Shown piece by piece: positions 50,610-59,277 of a stretch of 64,000 nt of DNA. The notes beneath the pieces were generated by a model. The model ran no database searches. It worked only from the letters and a program-made list of their open reading frames with translations, and had not been told where the DNA came from. The position numbers were made by a program, and so were the translations under genes. Source of the stretch: PALSA-505 sp036501145 (GTDB taxonomy: Bacteria; Actinomycetota; Actinomycetes; Streptosporangiales; Streptosporangiaceae); the NCBI GenBank assembly GCA_036501145.1, contig DASYAV010000127.1, forward strand, positions 98,118 through 162,117, given 5' to 3'. Numbering within the stretch: the first letter of the stretch is position 1; each line of letters starts with the position of its first letter.

Positions 50610-53174
50610 GTGACGCCGCCCCGTTCAGGCCCGGTTCCTGACGAGCCGGTGCGCCCGGAAAGCCCGGCGCGCCCGGCCCGGCCGGTGCGCGCCCGCCGCC
50701 CGGTGCCCCCGCCCGAGCCGGTGCCCGGCGACGGGGCAGCGGTGCCGGGCGAGCCGGCGCTGCCGCGGCTGCGGCCCGCCGTCCCGGCGGTCCCGGCGGC
50801 GTCGCTGCGGGCGCCCGGCGTCCGGGTGGAGGACCATCTGGAACGCCGCATCCGCAAGCCGATCGACCTGCTGCGCTGCATCGTCAGCTGCGCCGGGATC
50901 GTGCTGTTCAGCCTGCTCGGCATCGTGGCCGCCGCCACCGCGGACGGCGTGGAGACCAACATCGTCGAGGCCAGCAGGCACGCGCCGTACACCGCGTTCG
51001 CCGCGGCCCGGTCGGTGGTGCTGATCGCGCTGATCATCCTGCCGGTGGCGCTGGCCATCCGGCAGATCGTCCGGCGGCAGGGCAGGCGGCTGATCGAGGC
51101 CGCGCTGACCGGGCTGCTGGCCATCGTGCTGGTCACCGTGGCCGACGTGCTGCTGCAGCACCACACCGCGCAGCACCTGTACGACGCGATCACCATGTCC
51201 CGTCCCGGCGTGAGCCACATGACCCCGCTGGACGGCTACCTGTCCGGCCTGGTCGCGTTCGCCACCATGATCGGGCTGACCGGGCGGCCGCGCTGGCAGA
51301 CCGCGATGTGGCTGGTGATCGGCGGCTACGCGCTGGTGAACCTGGCCGCGCTGCACACCACCGTGCTGTCGCTGCTGATCACGCTGCTGGCCGGGCGGGT
51401 GATCGGGCTGGGCGTGCGGTACGCCGCGGGCTCGATGTCGCTGCGGCCGACCGCGGAGCAGATCGCCGCGGCGCTGGGCACGGTCGGCTGCCAGCTGGCC
51501 ACGATGCGCCGGGTCAGCCTGGCCGGCGCGGAGTCGCGCCGCTATACGGCTACCGGACGCGACGGCGAACGTTTCGACGTGTACGCCTACGACCAGGACC
51601 AGCAGGCGGCGGGCGCGTTCTACCGGCTGTGGCGGGCGGTGCGGCTGCAGAACCAGGTGACCCAGCGGGCGTCGCTGTCGGTGGACCGGACGGTGGAACG
51701 CCGGGCGCTGCTGTCCTACGCGGCGCAGAGTGCGGGGGCGCCCACCCCGCGGCTGTGCGGGCTGACCCGGGCCGGGCCCGAGGCGGTGGCCGTCGCGCAC
51801 GAACATCACGACGGGACGACGCTGGCCGACCTGGCCGGACCGCCGGCCGATGCCGAGCTCGGCCGGATCTGGGACGCGGTCAGTCAGTTGCACGCGCAAC
51901 GGATCACCCATGGGGCGCTGACCGCCGACCGGGTCCTGCTCACCCCGGACGGCCGCGTCATGCTGCTGGACCTCGGCAGCGGCGAGGTGGCCGCGACGGA
52001 CCTGGAGATCCGGCTGGACCTGGTGCAACTCGTCACCGAGCTGGCCCGGTTCGCCGGGCCGGACCGCACCGCGGACCTGGCCGCCGCCCGGCTCGGCGCC
52101 GCCGAGGTGGCCGCGCTGGTGCCGCTGCTGCAGACGATCGTGCTGGCTCCCTCGACCAAGGCCGCGCTGAGCCACAGCAAGGAGATCCTGCCGGAACTGC
52201 GGAAACGGCTGTTGGCCTCGGTGCCCGGCGGCGAGGTCGCCCCGGTGCGGCTGGAGCGCATCCGGCTGCGCACCCTGGTCACGCTGGTGGCCACGATCGC
52301 GGCGGCCTACCTGCTGGCCGGTGAGCTGGGCCGGGCCAGCCTGGCCAGCGTGCTGCGCTCGGCGGACTGGCGCTGGGGCCTGGTGGCACTGGCGCTGTCC
52401 GCGGTGACCTACGTCGGGGCGGCCTGGTCGCTGACCGGCTACATCGCCGAGCGGCTGAGCTTCGTGCGGACGCTGCTCGCCCAGCTGGCCGGCTCGTTCG
52501 TCACGCTGGTCACCCCGGCCGCGGTGGGCGGCGCGGCGCTGAACATCCGCTACCTGCAGCGCAAGAAGATCCCGTCGCCGGTCGCCGTGGCCACCGTCGG
52601 GGTGTCCCAGGTGGTGGCGTTCGTACTGCACATCCTGCTGCTGGTGGTGTTCGCCGCGGTGACCGGGACCGCGCAGCACCCGTTCCGCCCGCCGGACTGG
52701 GTCTACTTCGTGCTGGCCGGGCTGGTCGTGATCGCGCTCGCGGTGCTCGCCTTCCCGGCGGGCCGGCGGCTGCTGCGCGCCCGGCTGGCCCCGCCGCTCG
52801 GCCAAGTGCTGCCGCGGCTGCTGCAGATGGCCCAGCAGCCGCGCAAGCTCGCCCAGGGCATCGGCGGCGCGCTGCTGCTCACCGCCGCCTACATCCTGTG
52901 CATGTACGTGTGCGTGCGCGCGCTCGGCGGAACCGTGCCGGTCGCGAGCGTGGCCGTCGTCTACCTGACCGGCAGCGCGCTCGGCTCGATCGTGCCCACG
53001 CCCGGCGGGCTGGGCGCGGTGGAGGCGGCGCTGTCGGCGGGGCTGCGGGCCACCGGCATGGCCGGCGCGGTCGCGGTCAGCTCGGTACTGCTGTTCCGGC
53101 TGCTCACCTTCTGGCTGCCGGTGCCGGCCGGCTGGGCGGCGCTGCGGTACCTGGAACGCGAGCACGAACTGTAG
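50610..53174 (+). CDS. Membrane fusion: helical N-region, kinase-like domain, lysyl-PG synthase/UPF0104 transmembrane domain
   Basis: 854 residues from GTG 50610. A Pro-rich N-terminus, about five membrane helices (about 90-280), a soluble region resembling a degraded protein-kinase/APH fold (about 305-545: RRALLSYAAQSAGAPTPRLC, ITHGALTADRVLLTPDGRVM, LLDLGSGEVA with HGALxxDR and DLG in place of HxDxxxxN and DFG), and a C-terminal UPF0104 domain with about eight helices (GSFVTLVTPAAVGGAALNIR; GSALGSIVPTPGGLGAVEAA). Similar actinobacterial proteins are presumed lipid flippase-like, perhaps with nucleotide-controlled activity. It is convergent with the GH64 gene. Confidence 0.85.
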   Translation: MTPPRSGPVPDEPVRPESPARPARPVRARRPVPPPEPVPGDGAAVPGEPALPRLRPAVPAVPAASLRAPGVRVEDHLERRIRKPIDLLRCIVSCAGIVLFSLLGIVAAATADGVETNIVEASRHAPYTAFAAARSVVLIALIILPVALAIRQIVRRQGRRLIEAALTGLLAIVLVTVADVLLQHHTAQHLYDAITMSRPGVSHMTPLDGYLSGLVAFATMIGLTGRPRWQTAMWLVIGGYALVNLAALHTTVLSLLITLLAGRVIGLGVRYAAGSMSLRPTAEQIAAALGTVGCQLATMRRVSLAGAESRRYTATGRDGERFDVYAYDQDQQAAGAFYRLWRAVRLQNQVTQRASLSVDRTVERRALLSYAAQSAGAPTPRLCGLTRAGPEAVAVAHEHHDGTTLADLAGPPADAELGRIWDAVSQLHAQRITHGALTADRVLLTPDGRVMLLDLGSGEVAATDLEIRLDLVQLVTELARFAGPDRTADLAAARLGAAEVAALVPLLQTIVLAPSTKAALSHSKEILPELRKRLLASVPGGEVAPVRLERIRLRTLVTLVATIAAAYLLAGELGRASLASVLRSADWRWGLVALALSAVTYVGAAWSLTGYIAERLSFVRTLLAQLAGSFVTLVTPAAVGGAALNIRYLQRKKIPSPVAVATVGVSQVVAFVLHILLLVVFAAVTGTAQHPFRPPDWVYFVLAGLVVIALAVLAFPAGRRLLRARLAPPLGQVLPRLLQMAQQPRKLAQGIGGALLLTAAYILCMYVCVRALGGTVPVASVAVVYLTGSALGSIVPTPGGLGAVEAALSAGLRATGMAGAVAVSSVLLFRLLTFWLPVPAGWAALRYLEREHEL

Positions 53175-53187
53175 GCCTGCCCGGCGG

Positions 53188-53207
53188 CCGGCCCGGGTCC
53201 GGGCCGG
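53188..53207. terminator. Hairpin between convergent genes
   Basis: CCGGCCCG (53188-53195) and CGGGCCGG (53200-53207) form a perfect 8-bp stem with a GGTC loop, 13 bp after one stop and 9 bp before the other. It can serve both convergent transcripts. No T tract. Confidence 0.6.
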
Positions 53208-53216
53208 CGGGCCGGA

Positions 53217-54494
53217 TCAGTGCACGGATCCGACCGTGACGGTCCACTGCGCGGGGCTGCCGCTGGACACCACGCCCGCCTGGTTGACCCCGCCGTCCGG
53301 GGTCACGTCGTCGTAGGGGAACGCGTAGCCCAGGCCGTCCAGCGTGCTGGCGTGCACGATCCGCGCGTAGTGGTTGGTCACCGCGTTGGTGTAGTAGTCG
53401 GCCGGGTTCTCCCCGTCCGGCTGGTCGGAGTCGGTGAGCAGGGTGCTGCGGTTGAACGCGGCGGCCAGCCGGGGCACGATCGCGAGCATCTCGTCGCTCA
53501 TCCCGGCCGGGCTGAACGGGCCGCTGTCGCAGTCGAAGATGTCGGCCGCCGCGGGCTGGCTGAACGAGCCGACGCCGGGGAAGGTGAGCTGACCGCCGGA
53601 CACCTGGCCGGTGACCGTGCCCCAGGACGCCTGAGTGTCCACGCTGAGCGTGGCCGTGCTGTACATCTGCCACACCTGGCCGGCGTAGCCGTCGTAGTAG
53701 CCGGACAGCAGCGACGGGTTCAGCACGATGCCGTTGGTCGGGCTGAGCGCGCGCAGGTTCTGCCCTCCGCTGGTCACGATCAGGTCCCCCCACGGGTTCC
53801 CGTCCGCGGTGGCCTGCGCGGACAGCTGGGAGCACACGCTGTCCAGGCCGCCGCCGGGCAGCCCGGCGACGTTCTGCTGGCCGCCCGACGTGTCGGTGAG
53901 GCCGAGCCCGATCGGGATGCAGACGAAGTCCACGAAGCTGATGTTGGCGAACAGCTCGGCGCTGTTGTAGGTGAACTCGCAGAAGTCCCACTGCAGGTCG
54001 ATGTTCGGGTCGGACGGGTTGGTGACGGACGGCTCCACCAGGGCCGGCCCCGGGTTGAGCAGGAACGTCAGCGGGCTGCCGATCGACATCCAGAGCCGGG
54101 CCCCGGCCAGGTGCGGGATGGTGACCGTCACCGGGGAGCCGCCGGAGGCGCCCAGCGGGATGGCGCAGTTCACCGCGAGCGGGGTGCCGGTGGCGGGTGG
54201 CGAGGCCGGGTAGTAGGGCGTCTGCCCGTCGGCCTCCAGCAGCATCAGCGCGTTGCCGTTGTCGATCGCCTGACCGGTGACGAACGCGTAGACGGTGTCG
54301 GAGCCGGTGTTGTTCGCGATGCTGACCGGCAGCGTCGCGGCGGTCGCCGGGGCGGCGTGGGCGCGCGGCCCGGCGGCCCGGGTACGCGGCCCGGCCAGCT
54401 GGGCCGCGGCGGCGCGGCGGGCGGGAGATTCGGCCAGCACGGCCGATGACAACGTTGCCATCGAGGCGGCCAGCATGGTTCTGCGGGAAATCAT
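53217..54494 (-). CDS. Secreted glycoside hydrolase family 64-like beta-1,3-glucanase
   Basis: 425 residues from ATG 54494 (GGAGG five bases upstream). The N-terminal MISRRTMLAASMATLSSAVL is a twin-arginine-type signal, followed by an Ala-rich cleavage zone. The body matches GH64 by eye: VSIANNTGSDTVYAFVTG, the DLQWDFCEFTYN and NISFVDFVCIPIGLGLTD segments, and HYARIVHASTLDGLGYAFPY with DDVTPDGG near the end. These enzymes cleave beta-1,3-glucan of fungal walls. Divergent from the phosphotransferase gene. Confidence 0.85.
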   Translation of the reverse strand: MISRRTMLAASMATLSSAVLAESPARRAAAAQLAGPRTRAAGPRAHAAPATAATLPVSIANNTGSDTVYAFVTGQAIDNGNALMLLEADGQTPYYPASPPATGTPLAVNCAIPLGASGGSPVTVTIPHLAGARLWMSIGSPLTFLLNPGPALVEPSVTNPSDPNIDLQWDFCEFTYNSAELFANISFVDFVCIPIGLGLTDTSGGQQNVAGLPGGGLDSVCSQLSAQATADGNPWGDLIVTSGGQNLRALSPTNGIVLNPSLLSGYYDGYAGQVWQMYSTATLSVDTQASWGTVTGQVSGGQLTFPGVGSFSQPAAADIFDCDSGPFSPAGMSDEMLAIVPRLAAAFNRSTLLTDSDQPDGENPADYYTNAVTNHYARIVHASTLDGLGYAFPYDDVTPDGGVNQAGVVSSGSPAQWTVTVGSVH

Positions 54495-54599
54495 CCGTAC
54501 CTCCAGGCCAGAACGGAGAGCCGCGGCACGCCGCGGCGTAGCGGGGGACGTACGTTCAGTAACGTTTGTGCGTTTGTGTCGCCACGTCAACCCCTTCTG

Positions 54600-55382
54600 G
54601 TGAACTCGCCGGGACGGGTGGGGCACGATAGGGCGGTGCGTGCGACGCTCGCGGCCTGGGGCCGGCCCGAGGTGATCGGCCCGCTCGCCGGCGGGAACCG
54701 CAACACCGTGCTGGGGATCAGGCTGGACGGCCGGCGGCTGGTCGCGCGCCGGTCGAACCGCCCGCCCGCCAGCCTGGACTGGGAGCTCGACCTGCTCGAT
54801 CACCTGGCCGGGCACGGCCTGCGGGTGCCCGGTGTGGTCGCGGCGCTGGACGGCCGCCGCCACGTCGACGGCGTGATCGTGCAGACCTGGCTGGACGGCT
54901 CGCCGCCGGGCCCGCGGGACTGGCCGGGCGTGGCTGCCGCGCTGGCCCGGCTGCACGAGCTCACCGTGGGCTGGCCGCAGCGTCCCGGCTTCGCCTCGAC
55001 CCGCGAGTTGCTCACCGCCGAGCGCGGCGGTGACGTGGACCTGTCCGCCATGCCGGCCGGGGCGGTGACCGCCTGCCGCCGAGCCTGGGCCCGGCTGGAC
55101 GGCAGGCCGGTGGCCGTCGTGCACGGCGACCCTGGGCCGTCCAACATCCGGGTCGGCGGGGACGGGCCGGGGCTGCTGGACTGGGATGAGTCCCGCGTCG
55201 ACTACACCGACCTCGACCTGGCCGACCTGCCCGGCAGCGAACTGGCCGGCCTGCCGCCGGGCCGGCTGGCCGCGGCGCGCGCCGCGGTGACCGCGTGGGA
55301 AGCCGCGAACGGCTGGGCCGTCGAATCGTCCTACGCCCGCCGCCAGCTGGCCATGCTCCGGCGGGCGGAGCCGCCGGCCTAG
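54600..55382 (+). CDS. Aminoglycoside phosphotransferase-like kinase
   Basis: 260 residues from GTG 54600; GTG 54576 (longer) and GTG 54636 (shorter, after TAGGG) are alternatives. APH/choline-kinase fold: PLAGGNRNTVLGIRLDG with the Gly-rich loop, RRLVARRSN, the Brenner motif VVHGDPGPSNIRVG (Asp base and Asn), and GLLDWDESRVDYTDLDLADL with the metal-binding Asp. It probably phosphorylates a small hydroxyl compound; aminoglycoside resistance should not be assumed. Confidence 0.85.
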   Translation: MNSPGRVGHDRAVRATLAAWGRPEVIGPLAGGNRNTVLGIRLDGRRLVARRSNRPPASLDWELDLLDHLAGHGLRVPGVVAALDGRRHVDGVIVQTWLDGSPPGPRDWPGVAAALARLHELTVGWPQRPGFASTRELLTAERGGDVDLSAMPAGAVTACRRAWARLDGRPVAVVHGDPGPSNIRVGGDGPGLLDWDESRVDYTDLDLADLPGSELAGLPPGRLAAARAAVTAWEAANGWAVESSYARRQLAMLRRAEPPA

Positions 55383-55641
55383 CCTGTCCCGCTGGGCTCG
55401 CGGCGCGGGCGGCCGCGGTGCTGGTTCCACTCGCTGGCCAGGATGGACATCACGGTCGCGTCCACCCAGGTGCCGTCCCAGCGCAGGGCCTCGCGCAGCA
55501 CGCCCTCTTGATCGCCTCCGGGTCCTGCAGCATCTCGCGGAGCGCGTCCGCGTCCTGGTCCAGGAGGAAGGGGCGGAGCACCGCCCGGTCGCCGGTGAGC
55601 GTGGGCTTGACGGAGAAATCCGCCGCGGGCTGCTCAATCAC
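55379..55641 (-). pseudogene. GNAT acetyltransferase, internally deleted
   Basis: GTG 55641 opens VIEQPAADFSVKPTLTGDRA, VLRPFLLDQDADALREMLQD, a standard RimJ-like start. At about 55505-55515 the sequence jumps to GDQEGVLREALRWDGTWVDA and TVMSILASEWNQHRG, the standard end of such proteins, in another frame and ending at 55379-55381. About 100 central codons, including the acetyl-CoA site, are lost, so the product cannot be active. The reading frame that starts correctly stops at 55450. The end overlaps the phosphotransferase stop by a few bases. Confidence 0.8.
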
Positions 55642-55701
55642 CGGGGGATTGTGCCAGGGCTCAAGCGGGCCAGGCAACCACATTCACCGGCCGGCCGGGT
55701 A

Positions 55702-55947
55702 CTACATCCGGTCCTTGGGGTGGCGCTTGTTCAGCCTGATCCGGCGCTTGAGAGCGGTGCGCGGCTCGTCGAGCGCGACCGCGGCGGCCGGCAGCGTGGG
55801 CCTCGGCCGGAGCGGCTCACGGACCCCCGCCATCGGCGGCCGCCGCCAGTGCCTGAGCCGGTTGGCCACCCGTCGCCACGCGGCCGCGGCCATGCTCCGC
55901 CAGGCCGACACGTTCCGCCGGACCACACGCCCGCGTTCTCGCGTCAT
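55702..55947 (-). CDS. Small basic hypothetical protein (81 residues)
   Basis: ATG 55947, Arg-rich (about a quarter Arg/Lys): VRRNVSAWRSMAAAAWRRVA and TALKRRIRLNKRHPKDRM. No Shine-Dalgarno is seen, but an A/T-rich CATAATACGAGAT directly precedes the ATG, which would fit a leaderless transcript. It may be a small nucleic-acid-binding protein, or a chance frame in a region full of damaged genes. No family recognised. Confidence 0.45.
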   Translation of the reverse strand: MTRERGRVVRRNVSAWRSMAAAAWRRVANRLRHWRRPPMAGVREPLRPRPTLPAAAVALDEPRTALKRRIRLNKRHPKDRM

Positions 55948-56034
55948 ATCTCGTATTATGCGTGATCATCACAGCCCGGTAAACCACGCCCAGTCTGGCC
56001 GGCCTCAGCCGCTGGCCCCGGCCTGGCCGGGTGG

Positions 56035-56382
56035 TTACGAGGCACCTGGGCGGGTGGCCGTGCCGGGCGGACCCGCCGGGAGGGCGCCGACCGCGTCCGC
56101 GTAGAAGACCGAGCCGGTCAGGTGGAACGCCAGCTGGCGTGGCGTCCAGGCATCCGCGGCCTGCGCGTCCAGTTGCCCGGCGCCGAGCGACCGCAGGCGC
56201 ACCGCCCAGATGAGCGCCAGCCGCCGCAGCCGGCTGCGGGCCTCGTCGAGGTCCTCGGCGGTGAACGTGGCCAGGTCGGCGGGAGTGGTGATAGCCGAAG
56301 CGTGCCAGCGGTCCGGTTCGGTGGGCTGGCCGGCCAGCCGGGCTTCCAGTTCGGCGAGATGATCGAGGAGGTGGTCGGCCAC
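56035..56382 (-). pseudogene. DinB-like protein, probably 5'-truncated
   Basis: GTG 56382 would give 115 residues (VADHLLDHLAELEARLAG; AWTPRQLAFHLTGSVFYADA), a helical-bundle pattern like DinB-type proteins. The coding pattern clearly continues upstream in the same frame to about 56475 (DWDGRPAEIPVDGEPPRTYT, then PHKAIRRVADHLL) without any ATG, GTG or TTG before the TAG at 56488-56490. That points to loss of the true start, although GTG 56382 might still be used. The TAG is the stop of the neighbouring membrane ORF. Confidence 0.5.
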
Positions 56383-56487
56383 CCGCCGGATCGCCTTGTG
56401 CGGTGTGTAGGTACGGGGCGGCTCGCCGTCGACGGGTATCTCAGCCGGGCGGCCGTCCCAGTCCGGCGGAGACGGCCTCGACTGGAT

Positions 56488-56706
56488 CTACGTGCTGCTA
56501 CCTGCGGCCGGCCTGTACACGACGTAGTGACGCAGCCAGCCCGCGGCGGCCAGGACGATGCCGCAGCCGAGGAACGTGTGCACCCAGGACAGCGGCTGGT
56601 GCGGGCCGATGGCGTGCCAGGTCAGCCAGCACGCGGCCAGCGCCCCGGCCAGCCAGCAGGCGAGCAGGACACCCCAGGTGGACCGCCGGCCCAGCCGCTC
56701 TCTCAT
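56488..56706 (-). CDS. Small two-helix membrane protein (72 residues)
   Basis: ATG 56706, MRERLGRRSTWGVLLACWLA. Two hydrophobic helices (GVLLACWLAGALAACWLTWH and WVHTFLGCGIVLAAAGWLRH) joined by a short loop with IGPHQPLSW, and a polar tail. Topology suggests a hairpin in the membrane with both ends inside. No family recognised; the 134-residue frame to 56892 overlaps the next gene and is rejected. Only a weak ribosome site is visible. Confidence 0.55.
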   Translation of the reverse strand: MRERLGRRSTWGVLLACWLAGALAACWLTWHAIGPHQPLSWVHTFLGCGIVLAAAGWLRHYVVYRPAAGSST

Positions 56707-56803
56707 GGTTTCATGATGCCATCGCCTGCCGGGCGATGAATCACGGGCCGCCGGGCAGTCAACCCTTAGTGTCAGGCGCCGAGCGGAGTCCCGGGAGGGA
56801 ACC

Positions 56804-57547
56804 ATGGGCATCGCGTTTCCCGGAGAGACGGCCGAATACCGGACGGCACGGAACCGGCTGCTGGAGCAGGAGATCGGGCTGCGCCGTGCCACCGAAGCGG
56901 TGGCTGCCGCGCGGCGGCACCTGCCACCCGGCGGGATCGTCCCGGATGACTACGTCTTTCACACCGGGGGGCCAGGCCGTGTCCCGGCCGAGGTGCGGCT
57001 CTCCGGGCTGTTCGCGCCGGGCAAGGACTCGCTGATCATCTACAGCATGATGTTCCCCCGCGCCCCCGACGACGACCGTCCCGGCCCGGCGGGCGGGCAG
57101 ACCGCACTGCTGCCGCTGGCGGAAAGCCCGTGCCCATCGTGCACCGCGCTCATCGACCAGCTGGACGGCGCCGCCGAGCACGCCTCCCAGCGGCTCAACC
57201 TCGCCGTCGCCGGGAAGGCGCCCATCGGGCACATCCTGTCCTTCGCCGGGGACCGTGGCTGGCGGCGGGTGCGGCTGCTGTCCTCGGCCGGCACCAGCTA
57301 CAACCGCGACTACCTTGCCGAGGCGCCCGGCGGCGAGCAGCAGCCGATGCTGAACGTGTTCCACCGCGACGGGGACACGATCCGCCACTTCTGGGGCTCC
57401 GAGCTGTTCTACGCACCCACCGAGCCCGGGCAGGAACCCCGCCACGTCGGCACCATCGAACCGCTGTGGAACCTGTTCGACCTCATCCCGGAGGGCCGCG
57501 GAACCGGCTGGGATGAGCAGCTGGCCTACGACGGCCGCGGGGGCTGA
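56804..57547 (+). CDS. DUF899 thioredoxin-like protein
   Basis: 247 residues. DUF899 features: EYRTARNRLLEQEIGLRRAT, YSMMFPRAP, CPSCTALIDQLDGAAEHASQ (CxxC), RGWRRVRLLSSAGTSYNRDY, QPMLNVFHRDGDTIRHFWGS and LWNLFDLIPEGRG. It has a thioredoxin-like fold with a CPSC pair; its role in redox metabolism is presumed, not known. ATG 56804 has GGGAGG upstream. Confidence 0.9.
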   Translation: MGIAFPGETAEYRTARNRLLEQEIGLRRATEAVAAARRHLPPGGIVPDDYVFHTGGPGRVPAEVRLSGLFAPGKDSLIIYSMMFPRAPDDDRPGPAGGQTALLPLAESPCPSCTALIDQLDGAAEHASQRLNLAVAGKAPIGHILSFAGDRGWRRVRLLSSAGTSYNRDYLAEAPGGEQQPMLNVFHRDGDTIRHFWGSELFYAPTEPGQEPRHVGTIEPLWNLFDLIPEGRGTGWDEQLAYDGRGG

Positions 57548-57581
57548 TCCGGTCTCCAGGCCTGGAGCTCTCCTGGCGCGG

Positions 57582-58322
57582 TTACGGCGCGGTGATGACG
57601 AGCCGGTAGCCGACGTCGAGGGAATCGAGTTGCATCAGATCGGCATGGTTGTCCTGCCACCGCCCGGTGCGGAGGTCATCGGCCAGACGGCTCAGCCCGC
57701 CGCGCAGCGCGTCGTCGCCGGTCCTGGCGAGGATGGATATGCCGGCCCGGACGGCGGGGTCGAGGTAGGCCCCGGGACGTCGCCAGTACGCCGCGGCGAA
57801 CCCATCGGCGCAATCATGCGGCACCCGAACCGGCCGTACCTCGGCGCCGGGCAGCAGCCGGGCCAGCACCTGGATCCGCTCGGCCATCACGGCATCGACC
57901 CTGGCCGCCTCCGGCAGGTATTCCGACAGCAGCCAGAACGATGTGACGTCCTGCGGCCACCAGGTGAAGAAGACCAGGCGCCGCCGGGCGATCCGGCGCA
58001 TCTCCGCGACGCCGGCGGCGACATCGCTCCAGTGGTGCGCGGACAGCACCGCCAGCGCGGCGTCCGCGCACCGGTCGTGCAGCGGAATGCGCTCGGCCAC
58101 CGCCTGCACGGCCGGCGCGGCGCCCGCGGGCCGCTGTGCGATCATCACCCGGCTCGGCTCGATCGCGGCGATGGTCTGCCCGGGCTCATACGATCCCGCG
58201 CCCGCGCCGACATTGACCACGCTGGCGGCGTCACCGAGGGCGCTCCAGATCGCCGCCGCGATCCGCGGATCCGGCCGGCGTGTCACACGGTAGGTCTGGC
58301 CGATCGAGTCATACAGCGCCAC
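57582..58322 (-). CDS. Class I SAM-dependent methyltransferase
   Basis: 246 residues. Motif I VVNVGAGAGSYEP (about 35-47), acidic loop AAIEPSRVMIAQRP, motif around PLHDRCADAALAVLSAHHWSD (the HHW post-I pattern), then RRRLVFFTWWPQD. This is the UbiE/Methyltransf_11 type, acting on an unknown small molecule. Divergent from a GNAT gene by 113 bp. Confidence 0.88.
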   Translation of the reverse strand: MALYDSIGQTYRVTRRPDPRIAAAIWSALGDAASVVNVGAGAGSYEPGQTIAAIEPSRVMIAQRPAGAAPAVQAVAERIPLHDRCADAALAVLSAHHWSDVAAGVAEMRRIARRRLVFFTWWPQDVTSFWLLSEYLPEAARVDAVMAERIQVLARLLPGAEVRPVRVPHDCADGFAAAYWRRPGAYLDPAVRAGISILARTGDDALRGGLSRLADDLRTGRWQDNHADLMQLDSLDVGYRLVITAP

Positions 58323-58435
58323 CTCCAGATCATGTCAGGGCGCCTGGCTACCCTCAGAGACCGGACGGGCGGCCGCGCCGGTACCCAGGAAGGGCCGCCT
58401 GGTCACGGTGGAACGGCCGATGAAGGAGCCCGGGC

Positions 58436-59059
58436 ATGGACACCACGCTGACCGTTGCGGCGACAGGAAATGCCCCGTCCCTGCTGCTTCGCCCGTGGAC
58501 CCACGACGATGTTCCCGCGCTTGTCGCGGCACATCGAGATCCGCTGATCCGGCGCTGGCTCCGGCACCCGATGACGACCGTGGAACAGGCCCGCCAGGCC
58601 ATCGGGGCCCGGCAGGCGGACATCCGGGCCGGGACAGCGTTCAGCTTCGCCGTGCTGGCGGCCGCCGATGGCAGCCCGGGTGACCTGGTCGGCGGCGTCA
58701 GCCTGCGCGGAGTCGGCGGTGCCGCCGTGAACGGCGAGGTGGGCTACTGGGTCGCGGCCGCGGCCCGCGGTCGCGGGGTCGCTCCCCGGGCGCTGCGGGC
58801 CATGTGCGACTGGGCGTTTGGCTCGTCCCGGTTCCCGGTGCTGGAGCGGCTGCGGCTGATCCACACGGTTGGCAATGAGGCTTCCTGCCGGGTCGCCGGG
58901 AAGGCGGGGTTCGCCCTGTCCACGCTGCTCCCGCCGCTGCCACCGGAGTTCCCTCATGCTGGGCATCTGCATATCCGGCCACGCGCGGATGCTGGGGAAA
59001 GAGCGAGGAAGAGGCATGCCGGTTACCGCGCTGCGCCCGGTTGGCGGGGGTTGCGCTAG
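58436..59059 (+). CDS. GNAT N-acetyltransferase (RimJ/RimL type)
   Basis: 207 residues from ATG 58436 (AAGGAG upstream). LLLRPWTHDDVPALVAAHRD at the start, VGYWVAAAARGRGVAPRALR with the acetyl-CoA R/QxxGxG/A loop (about 103-122), and LERLRLIHTVGNEASCRVAG, KAGFALSTLL as typical of the family. The C-terminal 30 residues are Arg/Ala-rich and atypical. A GC-rich hairpin follows the stop at 59063. Confidence 0.88.
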   Translation: MDTTLTVAATGNAPSLLLRPWTHDDVPALVAAHRDPLIRRWLRHPMTTVEQARQAIGARQADIRAGTAFSFAVLAAADGSPGDLVGGVSLRGVGGAAVNGEVGYWVAAAARGRGVAPRALRAMCDWAFGSSRFPVLERLRLIHTVGNEASCRVAGKAGFALSTLLPPLPPEFPHAGHLHIRPRADAGERARKRHAGYRAAPGWRGLR

Positions 59060-59062
59060 GAC

Positions 59063-59084
59063 CCGCCGCCGGACCGGGCGGCGG
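59063..59084 (+). terminator. Hairpin terminator after GNAT gene
   Basis: CCGCCGCC (59063-59070) and GGCGGCGG (59077-59084) form a perfect 8-bp stem with a GGACCG loop, 3 bp after the stop codon. No T tract. Confidence 0.6.
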
Positions 59085-59277
59085 TCCGGATGGGGGTGTG
59101 GCCCCGGGTGCGAGCATCGGCGGGATTGGCCCACCGACCGGCCCTCCGGAGCAAACCTTGAACGCGGCCGCATAAGACGGGGTGCTGAGGTTTACGCCGG
59201 CTGACAACCGCCGCGAAAACCTGCGGCCTGTGACCCTGCTGCGGCGCCTGGCACTGGGCGCCTGCGGCATATTTCAG

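Noticed and set aside
50625..53165. 846-codon minus-strand open frame
   Set aside because: Antisense to the UPF0104 fusion gene; rich in Gln/Arg/His/Gly with no recognisable domain.
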